From contig NZ_CP062973.1 in NCBI RefSeq assembly GCF_017311165.1, positions 620,001 through 684,000 of the forward strand: 64,000 nt of DNA, read 5' to 3'. The DNA comes from Psychroflexus sp. ALD_RP9 (GTDB lineage Bacteria > Bacteroidota > Bacteroidia > Flavobacteriales > Flavobacteriaceae). This document shows positions 37,770-47,856 of this stretch, piece by piece (position 1 is the stretch's first letter; each line of letters starts with the position of its first letter). The notes under the pieces are model-generated. The model worked only from the letters and a program-made list of their open reading frames with translations. It ran no database searches and was not told the DNA's origin. A program made the position numbers and the translations under genes.

Positions 37770-38420
37770 TTAGGCTTTAGGTCTCATAGCAGTTAACATA
37801 CCACCATAAACACTATTGAGTGAGTTAAGGTTGGCAGTTAATGATTCCATTTGTTCTTTTAATTTTCCAGCATTATCTGCAACAGCCTGGTTGATTTCAG
37901 CTTGTTTTGAAGCAGATTCAACTTGGACTTTATAAAGACTGTTTAAAGATTCCATTTGTGCAGCAGCCATAGTTAACTCTTCTCCATATTTCTTTTGAGA
38001 ATTCATAGCTTCAGTAGTTGGAGCGATACCTTTAGCAGCACCTTCAAAGTTTTTGATGCTTTCACCTAAACTCTCCATCAGCTTAGAATCAATTTTTGCT
38101 TCTTTCAACATATCATCTAATTTTTTAGATAGCATGCCACTTTCATCTTTCTCTTCTTTTTTAGCCTTTTTAGAAGTTGACTCACCTCCTGCTAATTCAG
38201 GGTAAACTTTTGACCAATCTAAATCACTATCAACTGGCTCGAAAGCAGAAACAGTAAAAACAAGCGCTTCTGTTACAAGTCCTATAGTTAACATTAATCC
38301 TCCAGTTAAAGGTCCTATTTCAATGTGCTGAATTTTAAATAATGCACCAATAATTACGATTGCGGCACCTAGACCGTAAACCATATTCATTATTTTCTTT
38401 CCTTTGTTTGACTTAGCCAT
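37770..38420 (-). CDS. gldL: type IX secretion motor component GldL
   Basis: 216 residues. Two membrane helices (about 12-28 and 37-58); the second has E51 in LVTEALVF, which corresponds to the proton-pathway glutamate studied in GldL. A cytoplasmic coiled-coil tail (about 90-215) follows. Partner of GldM. 53 bases after gldK. Confidence 0.97.
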   Translation of the reverse strand: MAKSNKGKKIMNMVYGLGAAIVIIGALFKIQHIEIGPLTGGLMLTIGLVTEALVFTVSAFEPVDSDLDWSKVYPELAGGESTSKKAKKEEKDESGMLSKKLDDMLKEAKIDSKLMESLGESIKNFEGAAKGIAPTTEAMNSQKKYGEELTMAAAQMESLNSLYKVQVESASKQAEINQAVADNAGKLKEQMESLTANLNSLNSVYGGMLTAMRPKA

Positions 38421-38473
38421 AATAATTAATTTAATTTAGTTGTTTATTGATTGTTGATTTTTTGTTTGATATT

Positions 38474-39862
38474 TTATCTTCTATTCAAGTTTAAAGAATT
38501 GCCTAAGTAATTTTGTACATTTCTAAAACCTATATAGCTTCTAGCAGTATCAGCATACTCGAAGTCTCTTGTACTAACCTGTAAATAATAACTAACATCT
38601 TTCCATGAGCCACCTCGAATTACCTTCCTTTTATTGTTTTTATTATTAACGTTAGGACTCATACTTGACATATACTCGTAAGAATTTGCATTATATGAAG
38701 TATTAACCCATTCTGCAACGTTACCGGACATATTATACAGCCCGAAACCGTTTGGATCATACGCATCTGCTTCTACAGTGTAAAGCGCTTCATCAGCAGC
38801 ATAATCACCTCTTAAAGGTTTAAAATTGGCCAAAAAGCAAGCACGATCATCTTTAGTGTAAGGACCACCCCAAGGATAAGTTGCAGCCTCTAAACCACCA
38901 CGCGCAGCATACTCCCATTCAGCTTCAGAAGGTAATCTGAATGACTGAACTCTTGAAGATTCGTTTTTACGACCTTTATTCTTTTTGTAATTACGTAAGT
39001 ATTGCGTTCTCCAATCTGAGAATGCCTTAGCTTGATGCCAATTAACACCAACTACTGGATAATTACTAAAAGCAGCATGTTGAAAATAATCATTATGCAT
39101 TGGCTCATTGTATGAGTAAGAGAAGTCTTTTATCCAAACTGTGGTATCAGGGTACACTTCTACAACGTGCTCTTCTATAAAGTTTGTGCGGTCACCTTTA
39201 GCTCTTGCTGCAGCTTCAATATCCATCTCTTTATAACTATACTTAAACTTGGTGACGTCTTTCATACGCTCTCCGTTATAAGACTGATCGGAAGGCAAAA
39301 AGAATTCATCCATCACCATCACATAATCTTGATCAGGATATTCAGAAGGCTTCCAAATAATATCAATATCCCAGTTTAACTGTTTATCAGTTGGATCATA
39401 CAAAGTTGAATATTGTTCGTATGGAGTTTGGTTTTGTTGATTGTTTCCTCCACCGTTTTGCACTTGTGCGTTTTTAAATGCAAAATCTTGAATAGAACCA
39501 GAATTTCCACCACCTTGAGCTCCTTGACCTCCACCAGCTGTTAAAGCCATTTCAGCAAGACTTTGTCTTACAACAGAATCTCTAACATAAAACACAAACT
39601 GTCTATACTCAGCATTAGTGATTTCGGTTTCATCCATGTAAAAAGATGGAACAGTAACTGTTTTAGTTGGTGCGTTTTTTAGGCCTGCAATATCGTAATC
39701 TGCCTTACCCATTATAAATGCACCTCCTTCTACTAGAACCATTCCGTACGGTTTTTCAGGATTCCAAGACTTACCTTCTACTCCAACTAATTGACCTTTG
39801 TCATTTTTACCACAACTTACTAAAAGCAATGCAACAACAAAAATTTGGACGATTTTTTTCAT
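38474..39862 (-). CDS. gldK: type IX secretion/gliding lipoprotein GldK
   Basis: 462 residues. Lipoprotein signal with Cys 17 (LLLVSCGK). The mature part has a formylglycine-generating-enzyme-like fold (EGGAFIMGKADYD, RLPSEAEWEYAARGG, NMSGNVAEWV, VIRGGSWKD). It is structural in GldK, not catalytic. There is a Gly/Gln-rich loop at about 115-148. First gene of gldKLMN; 99 bases separate it from the topA-coupled ureohydrolase-like gene. Confidence 0.97.
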   Translation of the reverse strand: MKKIVQIFVVALLLVSCGKNDKGQLVGVEGKSWNPEKPYGMVLVEGGAFIMGKADYDIAGLKNAPTKTVTVPSFYMDETEITNAEYRQFVFYVRDSVVRQSLAEMALTAGGGQGAQGGGNSGSIQDFAFKNAQVQNGGGNNQQNQTPYEQYSTLYDPTDKQLNWDIDIIWKPSEYPDQDYVMVMDEFFLPSDQSYNGERMKDVTKFKYSYKEMDIEAAARAKGDRTNFIEEHVVEVYPDTTVWIKDFSYSYNEPMHNDYFQHAAFSNYPVVGVNWHQAKAFSDWRTQYLRNYKKNKGRKNESSRVQSFRLPSEAEWEYAARGGLEAATYPWGGPYTKDDRACFLANFKPLRGDYAADEALYTVEADAYDPNGFGLYNMSGNVAEWVNTSYNANSYEYMSSMSPNVNNKNNKRKVIRGGSWKDVSYYLQVSTRDFEYADTARSYIGFRNVQNYLGNSLNLNRR

Positions 39863-39961
39863 TTCTTAATATTATTTCTAATAATTAGGCCGTAAACCTA
39901 AAATTTAATTTACAAAAAAACAATAATTTTCTTAATAATAGCTTAAAATAAGTAAAATTAA

Positions 39962-41131
39962 TCAAAAATACCCTTTGAGTTTGGCATTACACCAGCGTTG
40001 AGGTATTTTCCCTGCGCAAGCATCTTTATAATCTTGTTCGCAACATGATATAAACGTAAAATGAATGTTATTATTATGCAAAAAATTATCTGAGGCTTTA
40101 ATCCACCATTTATTAGAACGCTTACTATGTAAGAACTCTAAATAATCATCATTTTTAAAATCTATTGGAACCTTGTAACTAATTATGTTTTTATTATTAG
40201 TTGAGATATTTTCTGAAGACTTTAAATTAAATCCTTCTATAAAATACCATATCACTTGCACAAGGAGATGATTAAAATTAGGGGTTGAATTTACAGAACC
40301 TAGCTCACCTAGATGAAAACATTTTACACGATCACTCAATCCCGAGTACCTTGCAATTGTGCACATTTGCATTCCATCAAAACCGTTTGGCATAAAATGG
40401 GTAGCATCGGCCAATGTAGACGAACTTACCGAGCTAAAATCTAAACTTACTAAATCAGAATCTCTTAATACAGGTTCAACAATTGTGATGTCTCTATTAA
40501 TTTCACCAAATCTATAAGCCTCAAAAAATAGCTTCTCCATTAAATCAATTTCGTGTTGTGCATTATGAAATGTCAAATACCCTAAATTGGAATAATTAAA
40601 CAAATTGTAGGGCTCATCAACGATAATTTTACCAACAAAAGAATGGTTTGAAAAATCTTCTTCTGAACTTCCTAAATCAAATTTAGCATCAACATTAGTA
40701 ACATTTATCATATATTGAAAACCATCAAAAGCTCTATAAATTGGATAAACAATATCTTGGCTACCTCCAATTATTAAGGGTACTAATTTAGCTTTTAACA
40801 ACTCAGATATTACAGATTTAATAAGAAAAAAAGTATCGTTAACAGTCTCGCCTTTTTTTATATGCCCCAAATCTATAATTTTACTACTCCAAGACCCTGG
40901 ATTTAAACTGTAAAAATCATATCTTATCTGTTCATGATCTACACGATAACATTTAGATTTTATGCTATTTCTATTTTCATCAACGCTAATAATTGCAATA
41001 TCATAATCACTTAATTCAATTTCCTCATCGTGATTATAGAATTTAACTTGATGAAAAATGTGCGTTGTTGCAGTAGACTTAAATTGAAGTTTAAAGTCTT
41101 CTGAGACAACCTGTAAGAATTCTAAATTCAT
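39962..41131 (-). CDS. ureohydrolase-fold protein, probably inactive
   Basis: 389 residues with the arginase/agmatinase/formimidoylglutamase fold but altered metal sites. GGDHS is GGSQD (Q125 replaces His), DAHxD is DAKFD (148-152, K150 replaces His) and SxDxDxxDP is SLDFSSVS (D231 kept, S233 replaces Asp). Three of six manganese ligands are lost, so hydrolase activity is unlikely. The ATG follows the topA stop with no gap and gldK lies 99 bases downstream, so it is in a topA-to-gld transcription unit. Such genes are often labelled formimidoylglutamase; the sequence argues against it. Confidence 0.85.
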   Translation of the reverse strand: MNLEFLQVVSEDFKLQFKSTATTHIFHQVKFYNHDEEIELSDYDIAIISVDENRNSIKSKCYRVDHEQIRYDFYSLNPGSWSSKIIDLGHIKKGETVNDTFFLIKSVISELLKAKLVPLIIGGSQDIVYPIYRAFDGFQYMINVTNVDAKFDLGSSEEDFSNHSFVGKIIVDEPYNLFNYSNLGYLTFHNAQHEIDLMEKLFFEAYRFGEINRDITIVEPVLRDSDLVSLDFSSVSSSTLADATHFMPNGFDGMQMCTIARYSGLSDRVKCFHLGELGSVNSTPNFNHLLVQVIWYFIEGFNLKSSENISTNNKNIISYKVPIDFKNDDYLEFLHSKRSNKWWIKASDNFLHNNNIHFTFISCCEQDYKDACAGKIPQRWCNAKLKGYF

Positions 41132-43666
41132 TTATTTTTTTGATTTAGACTTTGCGCTTTGAACTTTAGATTTTGACTTTGATTTAGACTTTGATTTTTT
41201 CTTGGCTTTACCTTTTGGCTTTTTTGTATTTTTCTCTAAAATAGCTTTTGCCTCATCTAAGGACATCTCTTCAGCTTCAGTTGTTTTAGGAAGCTCTACT
41301 TTTGTTTTGCCTTTAGATAATTTAAATCTTCCCCAACGTGCTTTTTCAAGCTTTATCCCTTCATCTTCCCAATGATGAATTAGCTTTTCACGTTCTTTTT
41401 TAAGTTTATCTTCAATTAACTCTTCAATATCTTCATTAGACAAATTATCGAAATCGTATTTTTTATTAACATTAATAAACATACCATCCCATTTCAAATA
41501 AGGCCCAAAACGCCCAACACCTTTTTGAACACCTTTATCTTTGTAGTGATAAATCGGAGCATCAGCCTTTTCTTTGGCTTTAATTAATTCAATTGCGCGA
41601 TCATAATCTACGTCTAACGGATCTTCACCTTTATCTAATGAAATAAACTTTTTACCATAACGTAAGTAAGGCCCATATCTCCCTACGTTAGTTTCCATTT
41701 TTTCTCCTTCGTATTCTCCAATCTCTTTTGGCAGTTTAAATAATTCTAAAGCTTCTTCGTAAGTGATTGAACTTAAAGATTGATTAGGCTTCAAACTAGC
41801 AAATTGAGGCTTTTCGTCATCTTCTACACTTCCTATTTGAACCATCGGACCAAATTTCCCTAAACGAGCGCTTAAAGGTTTGCCAGTTTTAGGATCTTTA
41901 CCTAATACACGTTCACCAACTTCGCGTTCAGCATTTTTGGCAACATCTTCAACTATTGGATGAAAATTTTTGTAAAAATCGCTCATAATGGCTGTCCATT
42001 TAGCATTTCCGTCAGCAACTTCATCGAAATCTTGCTCTAGTTTGGCTGTAAAATTATAATCAACAATACTACTGAAGTGATTTACCAAAAAGTCATTAAC
42101 TACCATACCAACATCTGTTGGCACTAATTTACCCTTATCGCTACCAACCATTTCGGTGAGCTGATGTTTTTTGAGCTCGTCATTTTTTAATGTTAGTTGA
42201 ATGTATTTACGTTCTTTACCTTCAACTGATCCTTTTTCTATATATTTTCTATTTTGAATTGTTGAGATTGTTGGCGCATAAGTTGAAGGTCTTCCAATAC
42301 CTAACTCTTCTAATTTCTTAACAAGCGAAGCTTCTGTGTAACGTGCTGGTGGTCTTGTATAACGTTCAGTTGCTTTGATATATTGATTATCCAAGACGTC
42401 ACCTTTAATCATTTTTGGTAAAAGACCTGCTTTTTCTTCGGCTTCATCATCATTACCTTCTAAATAAACTTTCAAGAAACCTTCAAAAGTGACAATTTCA
42501 CCGTTAGCAGTAAAATGTTGATCGCTTTTATTTGAAGCTATTTTCACATTAGTCCGTTCTAGTTTTGCATCGCTCATTTGTGAAGCAATACCACGTTTCC
42601 AAATTAATTCGTATAAACGCTGTTGATCTCGCTCTGCTGAAATACTATGATGTGCAAAATTGGTTGGCCTTATGGCTTCGTGAGCTTCTTGAGCACCTTT
42701 AGACTTACCCTTAAAGTTTCGACTTTGATGAAACTCGTTTCCATAAGCTTTTTCAATTTCAGCTTGAGCTCCTTTCTTAGCATCTTTAGACAGATTAACG
42801 CTATCTGTTCTCATATAAGTGATATGACCAGACTCGTAAAGTCTCTGAGCAATTTGCATTGTCTTGCTAACTGAAAAATACAACTTTCGAGAAGCTTCTT
42901 GCTGCAAGGTTGATGTCGTAAATGGTGGCGCTGGTGATTTTTTAGCTGGCTTTTTTGTAAGGTCTTCAACTTTAAATTCAGCCGATTTATGTGCTTCTAA
43001 AAATGATTCGACTTCTGCCTGATTTTTAATATTTTTTGGAAGCTTTGCTTTAAATTTACCGCCTGTATTGGTAGCAAATTCTGCATCAACACGAAATGAC
43101 GCCTTTGGCGTAAAATTCATAATCTCACGTTCACGCTCAACAATTAAACGAACAGAAACCGATTGCACTCTACCGGCAGACAAACCACCTTTAACTTTTC
43201 GCCATAAAACTGGCGAAAGCTCGTAGCCTACTAAACGGTCTAACACACGTCGAGCTTGTTGGGCATCAACCAAATTATAATCGATTTCACGCGGATTTTC
43301 AATGGCACGTTGAATTGCAGATTTGGTGATTTCAGAAAAAACAATACGTTTAGTTTTCGATTTATCAAGATTTAACTCTTCGGCGAGATGCCAAGCTATT
43401 GCTTCACCTTCTCGGTCTTCATCACTTGCTAACCAAACCACTTCAGAAGATTTAGCAAGTTTAGCCAACTTTTTAACCACATCTTTCTTGTCGCTATTAA
43501 CAACATATTTTGGCTTAAAATCGCCATCAACATCTACACCTAATTCTTTTGAAGGTAAGTCTGCAATATGCCCAAAACTAGATTCTACTTTATAATCGTT
43601 TCCTAAAAACTTTTCGATGGTTTTTGCCTTTGCGGGAGACTCAACTATTACGAGATTTTTTGCCAT
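41132..43666 (-). CDS. topA: DNA topoisomerase I
   Basis: Type IA topoisomerase, relaxes negative supercoils. 844 residues from the ATG at 43666 (MAKNLVIVESPAKAKTI). Toprim domain (VWLASDEDREGEAIAWHL), active-site Tyr in YMRTDSVNLS, then topo_C repeats of the bacteroidetal type (GRYGPYLRYGKKF, GRFGPYLKWDGMF). The C-terminal 35 residues are almost only Lys, Ser and Ala (KSKSKSK). These Bacteroidota enzymes carry non-Cys C-terminal repeats instead of zinc fingers. A TACTTTTG -7 box is at 43687-43694. Followed with no gap by the ureohydrolase-like gene. Confidence 0.97.
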   Translation of the reverse strand: MAKNLVIVESPAKAKTIEKFLGNDYKVESSFGHIADLPSKELGVDVDGDFKPKYVVNSDKKDVVKKLAKLAKSSEVVWLASDEDREGEAIAWHLAEELNLDKSKTKRIVFSEITKSAIQRAIENPREIDYNLVDAQQARRVLDRLVGYELSPVLWRKVKGGLSAGRVQSVSVRLIVEREREIMNFTPKASFRVDAEFATNTGGKFKAKLPKNIKNQAEVESFLEAHKSAEFKVEDLTKKPAKKSPAPPFTTSTLQQEASRKLYFSVSKTMQIAQRLYESGHITYMRTDSVNLSKDAKKGAQAEIEKAYGNEFHQSRNFKGKSKGAQEAHEAIRPTNFAHHSISAERDQQRLYELIWKRGIASQMSDAKLERTNVKIASNKSDQHFTANGEIVTFEGFLKVYLEGNDDEAEEKAGLLPKMIKGDVLDNQYIKATERYTRPPARYTEASLVKKLEELGIGRPSTYAPTISTIQNRKYIEKGSVEGKERKYIQLTLKNDELKKHQLTEMVGSDKGKLVPTDVGMVVNDFLVNHFSSIVDYNFTAKLEQDFDEVADGNAKWTAIMSDFYKNFHPIVEDVAKNAEREVGERVLGKDPKTGKPLSARLGKFGPMVQIGSVEDDEKPQFASLKPNQSLSSITYEEALELFKLPKEIGEYEGEKMETNVGRYGPYLRYGKKFISLDKGEDPLDVDYDRAIELIKAKEKADAPIYHYKDKGVQKGVGRFGPYLKWDGMFINVNKKYDFDNLSNEDIEELIEDKLKKEREKLIHHWEDEGIKLEKARWGRFKLSKGKTKVELPKTTEAEEMSLDEAKAILEKNTKKPKGKAKKKSKSKSKSKSKVQSAKSKSKK

Positions 43667-43686
43667 GAATTTGAAAATTTCTGTTA

Positions 43687-43694
43687 CAAAAGTA
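43687..43694 (-). promoter_or_regulatory. -7 box of the topA promoter
   Basis: TACTTTTG on the reverse strand, 20 bases before the topA ATG; a TTTG sits 22 bases upstream, slightly further than usual. Confidence 0.45.
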
Positions 43695-43804
43695 TGCGAT
43701 TTTTTTGATTTCAATTCAAAATAAACACTAAACTGAATTTTAGCACTCTTAACTCAATTCATTACCGCATCAATTCAGATTAACTAAAATTACGAAAATG
43801 ACAC

Positions 43805-43835
43805 TTTGTCAGTTTTTTTATTACATGTATCTTTG
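43805..43835 (+). promoter_or_regulatory. promoter of the miaB operon
   Basis: TTTG (43805-43808), 19 bases, TATCTTTG (43828-43835), a full consensus match. The predicted start near 43839 lies after an upstream in-frame ATG and so favours the miaB start at 43855. Confidence 0.8.
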
Positions 43836-43854
43836 TGCAAAATTGAATGCGGTT

Positions 43855-45303
43855 ATGGATAAAGTCATAGACGAAGCAAAACAAGGTTCAAGCATTGTTA
43901 ATGCTCAAAATATTAACAACACAAAAAAATTATATATAGAAAGCTACGGTTGCCAGATGAATTTTAGCGACAGCGAAATTGTAGCTTCTATCCTACATGA
44001 TAATGGTTATAATACAACTAATCAACTTGCCGAAGCTGATTTAGTTTTGGTAAACACATGCTCAATTCGTGATAAGGCAGAACAAACTGTTAGAAAACGA
44101 CTTGAAAAATTTAATGCTGTAAAACGTGACCAACCGAACATGAAAGTTGGTGTTTTAGGTTGTATGGCTGAACGCTTGAAGAGTAAATTTTTAGAAGAAG
44201 AAAAAATAGTAGACCTTGTTGTGGGGCCAGATGCGTATAAAGACATCCCTAATTTACTCCAAGAGGTTGAAGATGGTAAAAATGCAATGAATGTTATTTT
44301 GTCTAAAGAAGAAACTTATGGTGATATTTCACCCGTAAGACTTCAAAGCAATGGCGTTTCAGCATTTGTTTCAATTACAAGAGGCTGTGATAATATGTGT
44401 ACCTTTTGTGTAGTACCATTTACACGAGGAAGAGAACGAAGTCGTGACCCTAAAAGCATTTTAGACGAAGTTAATGATTTATGGGATAAAGGTTTTAAAG
44501 AAATTACATTACTCGGGCAAAATGTAGATAGTTACTTATGGTACGGCGGCGGACTTAAAAAAGATTTTGAAAATGCTTCCGAAATTCAAAAAGCAACTGC
44601 AGTAAAATTTTCTGGTTTACTAGAATTAGTAGCCAAAGCTCAACCTAAAATGCGAATCCGGTTTTCTACTTCTAACCCACAAGATATGACGCTTGATGTT
44701 ATTGAAGTCATGAGTAAATACCGTAATATTTGTAATTATATTCATTTACCTGTTCAAAGTGGAAGCGACCGAATTCTTAAAGCCATGAATCGCCTTCACA
44801 CTAGAAAAGAATATTTTAAGCTCATCGATAATATTCGAAAAATAATTCCTGACTGTGGTATTTCACAAGATATGATTGCTGGGTTCCCAACAGAAACTGA
44901 AGATGACCATAAAGACACTTTATCTTTAATGAATTATGTGAAATATGATTTCGGTTTTATGTTTGCCTATTCTGAAAGACCTGGAACTTTAGCTGGACGT
45001 AAAATGGAAGACGACGTACCAGCAGATGTTAAAAAGAGACGGCTTCAAGAAATTATAGCTTTACAACAAGAGCATTCACTTTATCGCACAAAACAACATT
45101 TAGGTAAAGTTGAAGAAGTGCTTATTGAAAAAGAATCTAAAAAATCTGATGTGCACTGGAGCGGCAGAAACTCTCAAAATACAACAGTTGTTTTTCCAAA
45201 AGAAAATTATCAAATTGGTGATTATGTTAACGTAAAAATAATTGACTGTACGAGTGCCACATTGATTGGCGAGGCAGTTGGTTATGGCGAATTACAATCT
45301 TAA
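43855..45303 (+). CDS. miaB: tRNA methylthiotransferase MiaB
   Basis: Radical-SAM enzyme that adds a methylthio group to i6A37 in tRNA. 482 residues from the ATG at 43855 ([11 protein letters not shown]). N-terminal cluster ligands in [17 protein letters not shown] and LGCMAER; radical-SAM cluster in [16 protein letters not shown] domain at the C-terminus. An in-frame start at 43798 is rejected because the promoter lies inside that stretch. Head of a forward operon with the sigma-54 activator (9 bases downstream). Confidence 0.97.
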   Translation: MDKVIDEAKQGSSIVNAQNINNTKKLYIESYGCQMNFSDSEIVASILHDNGYNTTNQLAEADLVLVNTCSIRDKAEQTVRKRLEKFNAVKRDQPNMKVGVLGCMAERLKSKFLEEEKIVDLVVGPDAYKDIPNLLQEVEDGKNAMNVILSKEETYGDISPVRLQSNGVSAFVSITRGCDNMCTFCVVPFTRGRERSRDPKSILDEVNDLWDKGFKEITLLGQNVDSYLWYGGGLKKDFENASEIQKATAVKFSGLLELVAKAQPKMRIRFSTSNPQDMTLDVIEVMSKYRNICNYIHLPVQSGSDRILKAMNRLHTRKEYFKLIDNIRKIIPDCGISQDMIAGFPTETEDDHKDTLSLMNYVKYDFGFMFAYSERPGTLAGRKMEDDVPADVKKRRLQEIIALQQEHSLYRTKQHLGKVEEVLIEKESKKSDVHWSGRNSQNTTVVFPKENYQIGDYVNVKIIDCTSATLIGEAVGYGELQS

Positions 45304-45312
45304 TAAGTAAAA

Positions 45313-46575
45313 ATGGAATCTACCCAAGCAATTAAACAGCGTTTTGAGATTATAGGAAACGATCCTGGCTTAAATCGAGCAATTGAAAAGTCAATTAGAG
45401 TTGCGCCCACAGATATTTCGGTCCTTGTAACAGGAGAATCAGGTGTTGGTAAAGAAAGTCTACCTAAAATTATTCATGCCTTATCTCATCGTAAACACGC
45501 TAAATATATCGCCGTTAACTGTGGTGCAATTCCTGAAGGCACCATAGACAGCGAACTATTTGGGCATGAAAAAGGGGCATTTACAGGTGCAACTCAATCC
45601 CGTGATGGTTACTTTCAAGAAGCCGATGGTGGTACCATTTTTTTAGACGAAGTTGGCGAACTACCCTTAACAACACAAGTCAGACTTTTAAGGGTTTTAG
45701 AAAATGGTGAATATATTAAAGTAGGGTCATCACAAGTTCAAAAAACCAATGTAAGAATTGTAGCCGCTACAAACGTTAATATGTTTGATGCCATTAAAAA
45801 AGACAAATTTAGAGAAGATCTTTATTATCGCTTATCTACCATTGAAATTAACTTACCACCGCTGCGTGATCGAGACGGTGATATACATTTACTGTTTAGA
45901 AAGTTTGCCTCAGATTTTGCAATGAAGTATAAAATGCCAACCGTTAGATTAGATGATGAGGCTGTAAAACAACTCAATAATTGCCGCTGGCCTGGAAATA
46001 TTAGACAATTAAAAAATGTTGCTGAACAAATTTCAGTATTAGAAACTAAGCGAGAAATTTCGGCCCAAACCTTATTAAATTATCTCCCAAAGTATTCCTC
46101 TAACTTACCTTCGGTAGTTAATGAAAAATCATCTAGCGATAAAGGTGACTTCAGTAATGAAAGAGAAATTTTATATAAAGTACTCTTCGACATGAAAAGT
46201 GATTTAAATGATTTGAAAGAACTTACTTTAGAATTGATGAACAAGGGAAACCTAGAACATGTTAAAGAAGAAAATGAAGGCCTAATCAACAAAATATATG
46301 GTGATGATGAAAGAGAGTTTTCAAAAACTTCAACTCAAGACAAATTAGAAATACTTCAAATTCCTGAAAGAAGTAAAATTGAAAAACCTAAAAATGACCC
46401 TTACGATTTTGCTGAAGAAGTTGAAGAAGAAGAAACACTATCTTTACACGAAAAAGAGGTCGAACTTATTAAAAAATCACTTGAACGCAACCAAGGTAAG
46501 AGAAAGCCTGCAGCAGACGAGCTGGGAATTAGCGAGCGAACACTTTACAGAAAAATTAAACAATACAACTTATAA
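45313..46575 (+). CDS. sigma-54-dependent activator without a sensor domain
   Basis: 420 residues. The AAA+ domain starts almost at the N-terminus: Walker A GESGVGKE (41-48), the sigma-54 loop GAFTGA (88-93), Walker B GGTIFLDEVGEL, arginine-finger region PLRDRDGDI. A long acidic linker (about 255-365) leads to a Fis-type HTH at the end (RKPAADELGISERTLYRKI). There is no receiver, GAF or PAS domain, so activity is either constitutive or controlled through expression or the linker. Sits between miaB and lptE, a conserved Bacteroidota order. Confidence 0.94.
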   Translation: MESTQAIKQRFEIIGNDPGLNRAIEKSIRVAPTDISVLVTGESGVGKESLPKIIHALSHRKHAKYIAVNCGAIPEGTIDSELFGHEKGAFTGATQSRDGYFQEADGGTIFLDEVGELPLTTQVRLLRVLENGEYIKVGSSQVQKTNVRIVAATNVNMFDAIKKDKFREDLYYRLSTIEINLPPLRDRDGDIHLLFRKFASDFAMKYKMPTVRLDDEAVKQLNNCRWPGNIRQLKNVAEQISVLETKREISAQTLLNYLPKYSSNLPSVVNEKSSSDKGDFSNEREILYKVLFDMKSDLNDLKELTLELMNKGNLEHVKEENEGLINKIYGDDEREFSKTSTQDKLEILQIPERSKIEKPKNDPYDFAEEVEEEETLSLHEKEVELIKKSLERNQGKRKPAADELGISERTLYRKIKQYNL

Positions 46576-47075
46576 TGAAGTTTAAGTACACCATTTTTGG
46601 GCTTTTAAGCATACTATTAGTAAGCTGCGGAATTTACTCTTTCACAGGGGCTGACACAGGTAACGCAGAAACATTTCAAGTTAATTATTTTCAAAACAAT
46701 GCTCGATTAATAGAGCCTGGTGTTGACCGCGATTTCACACTAGCATTACAAGAATTAATTCAAAACCAAACGAGTTTGAGTTTGGTAAATCAAAACGGAG
46801 ATTTAATCTACGAAGGTGAAATTACACGTTACGATGTATCACCTATGACAGCAACTTCAAATGATAGAGCTGCACAAAACCGTTTAACTATCGCTGTAAA
46901 TGTGAGATACTTTAATACACTAGAGCCTGAAAAAGATTTTGAAAAAAGTTTTTCATTTTATTTCGATTTTGATGCCAATCAGCAATTAGTTGGTGCTGTA
47001 AGAGATGAAGCACACGAAGAAATCTTTACCCGAATCTGCCAAGATATTTTCAACGAATCATTAACCAATTGGTAA
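46575..47075 (+). CDS. lptE: LPS-assembly lipoprotein LptE
   Basis: 166 residues, lipoprotein signal with Cys 18 (LLVSCGIYSF). The Bacteroidota LptE family shows GIYSFTGAD near the start and a C-terminal alpha/beta part (ITRYDVSPM, RLTIAVNVRYFN). LptE plugs LptD in the outer membrane. The ATG overlaps the activator's stop by 1 base. Assignment rests on pattern and context. Confidence 0.85.
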   Translation: MKFKYTIFGLLSILLVSCGIYSFTGADTGNAETFQVNYFQNNARLIEPGVDRDFTLALQELIQNQTSLSLVNQNGDLIYEGEITRYDVSPMTATSNDRAAQNRLTIAVNVRYFNTLEPEKDFEKSFSFYFDFDANQQLVGAVRDEAHEEIFTRICQDIFNESLTNW

Positions 47076-47076
47076 A

Positions 47077-47856
47077 ATGAATTTAAGCAGGCTTCAACAT
47101 ATTCTAAAATTTCCAAACGAAATTAATCCATCTGATGAAGAAATCTTAAATGAAGCGATTGAAGTTTATCCTTATTTTCAGGCACTATATGCATTAAAAT
47201 TGAAATATCTCGCCAACACAAACAGCTTCAGATTCAATCAATTTCTAAGAAAAACAGCCACCAGAACAACTAACAGAAAAGTTTTATTTGACTTTATTAC
47301 CTCAACTGAATTCAAACAACAAAAAACAGTAGACCTCATTAATCAAAATCAACAAAAACTCGAAGAATTAAGCGAGTTAGAAAAAACTTTAGGGTTATCA
47401 AAACAAGAAGCCGAAACCATTGAAAACCCAAACTTATTTGAAAAAAAGAATTACCTAGAATTTGAAAAACAAGACAAACACTCATTTAATGAATGGCTAA
47501 GCTATCTTAAAGTTGAGCCTATTACCAATAAAAAAGATGGCAATCCAAAAAATATAAAAACTAAGTTTGAAGATAATGAAGTAGCAAAACAACAAGAAAT
47601 TATTAATAACTTCATTAAACAGAATCCAAAAATTAAACCCGAAAAATCAAATCGAAATCTTGAAAGAAAAATCGAATTAAAATCAAGTCCTTCTGAAATG
47701 ATGACCGAGACATTGGCAAATGTTTATTTAGAACAAAAGCGATATGACAAAGCAATTCAAGCATTTAATATATTAATTTTGAAAAATCCCGAAAAAAGTA
47801 GTTTATTTGCAAATCGAATAAATGAAATTAAGCAACTAAAAGAAAATAACATATAA
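47077..47856 (+). CDS. TPR-like hypothetical protein
   Basis: 259 residues, soluble, highly charged. N-terminal helical part (about 1-80: PSDEEILNEAIEVYPYFQALYALKLKY), a Lys/Asn-rich middle, and one clear TPR at the C-terminus (ETLANVYLEQKRYDKAIQAFNILILKNPE, given by its two ends, about 208-236). It overlaps secG by 1 base and follows lptE by 1 base. Often seen in this cluster in Flavobacteriaceae; no function assigned. Confidence 0.75.
   Translation: MNLSRLQHILKFPNEINPSDEEILNEAIEVYPYFQALYALKLKYLANTNSFRFNQFLRKTATRTTNRKVLFDFITSTEFKQQKTVDLINQNQQKLEELSELEKTLGLSKQEAETIENPNLFEKKNYLEFEKQDKHSFNEWLSYLKVEPITNKKDGNPKNIKTKFEDNEVAKQQEIINNFIKQNPKIKPEKSNRNLERKIELKSSPSEMMTETLANVYLEQKRYDKAIQAFNILILKNPEKSSLFANRINEIKQLKENNI

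Noticed and set aside
41150..41225. Tandem-repeat-like DNA at the topA 3' end
   Set aside because: It is the Lys/Ser-rich coding tail of topoisomerase I, not a separate repeat element.
43798..43854. Longer miaB start
   Set aside because: A full-consensus promoter lies inside this stretch, so the transcript begins downstream of that start.
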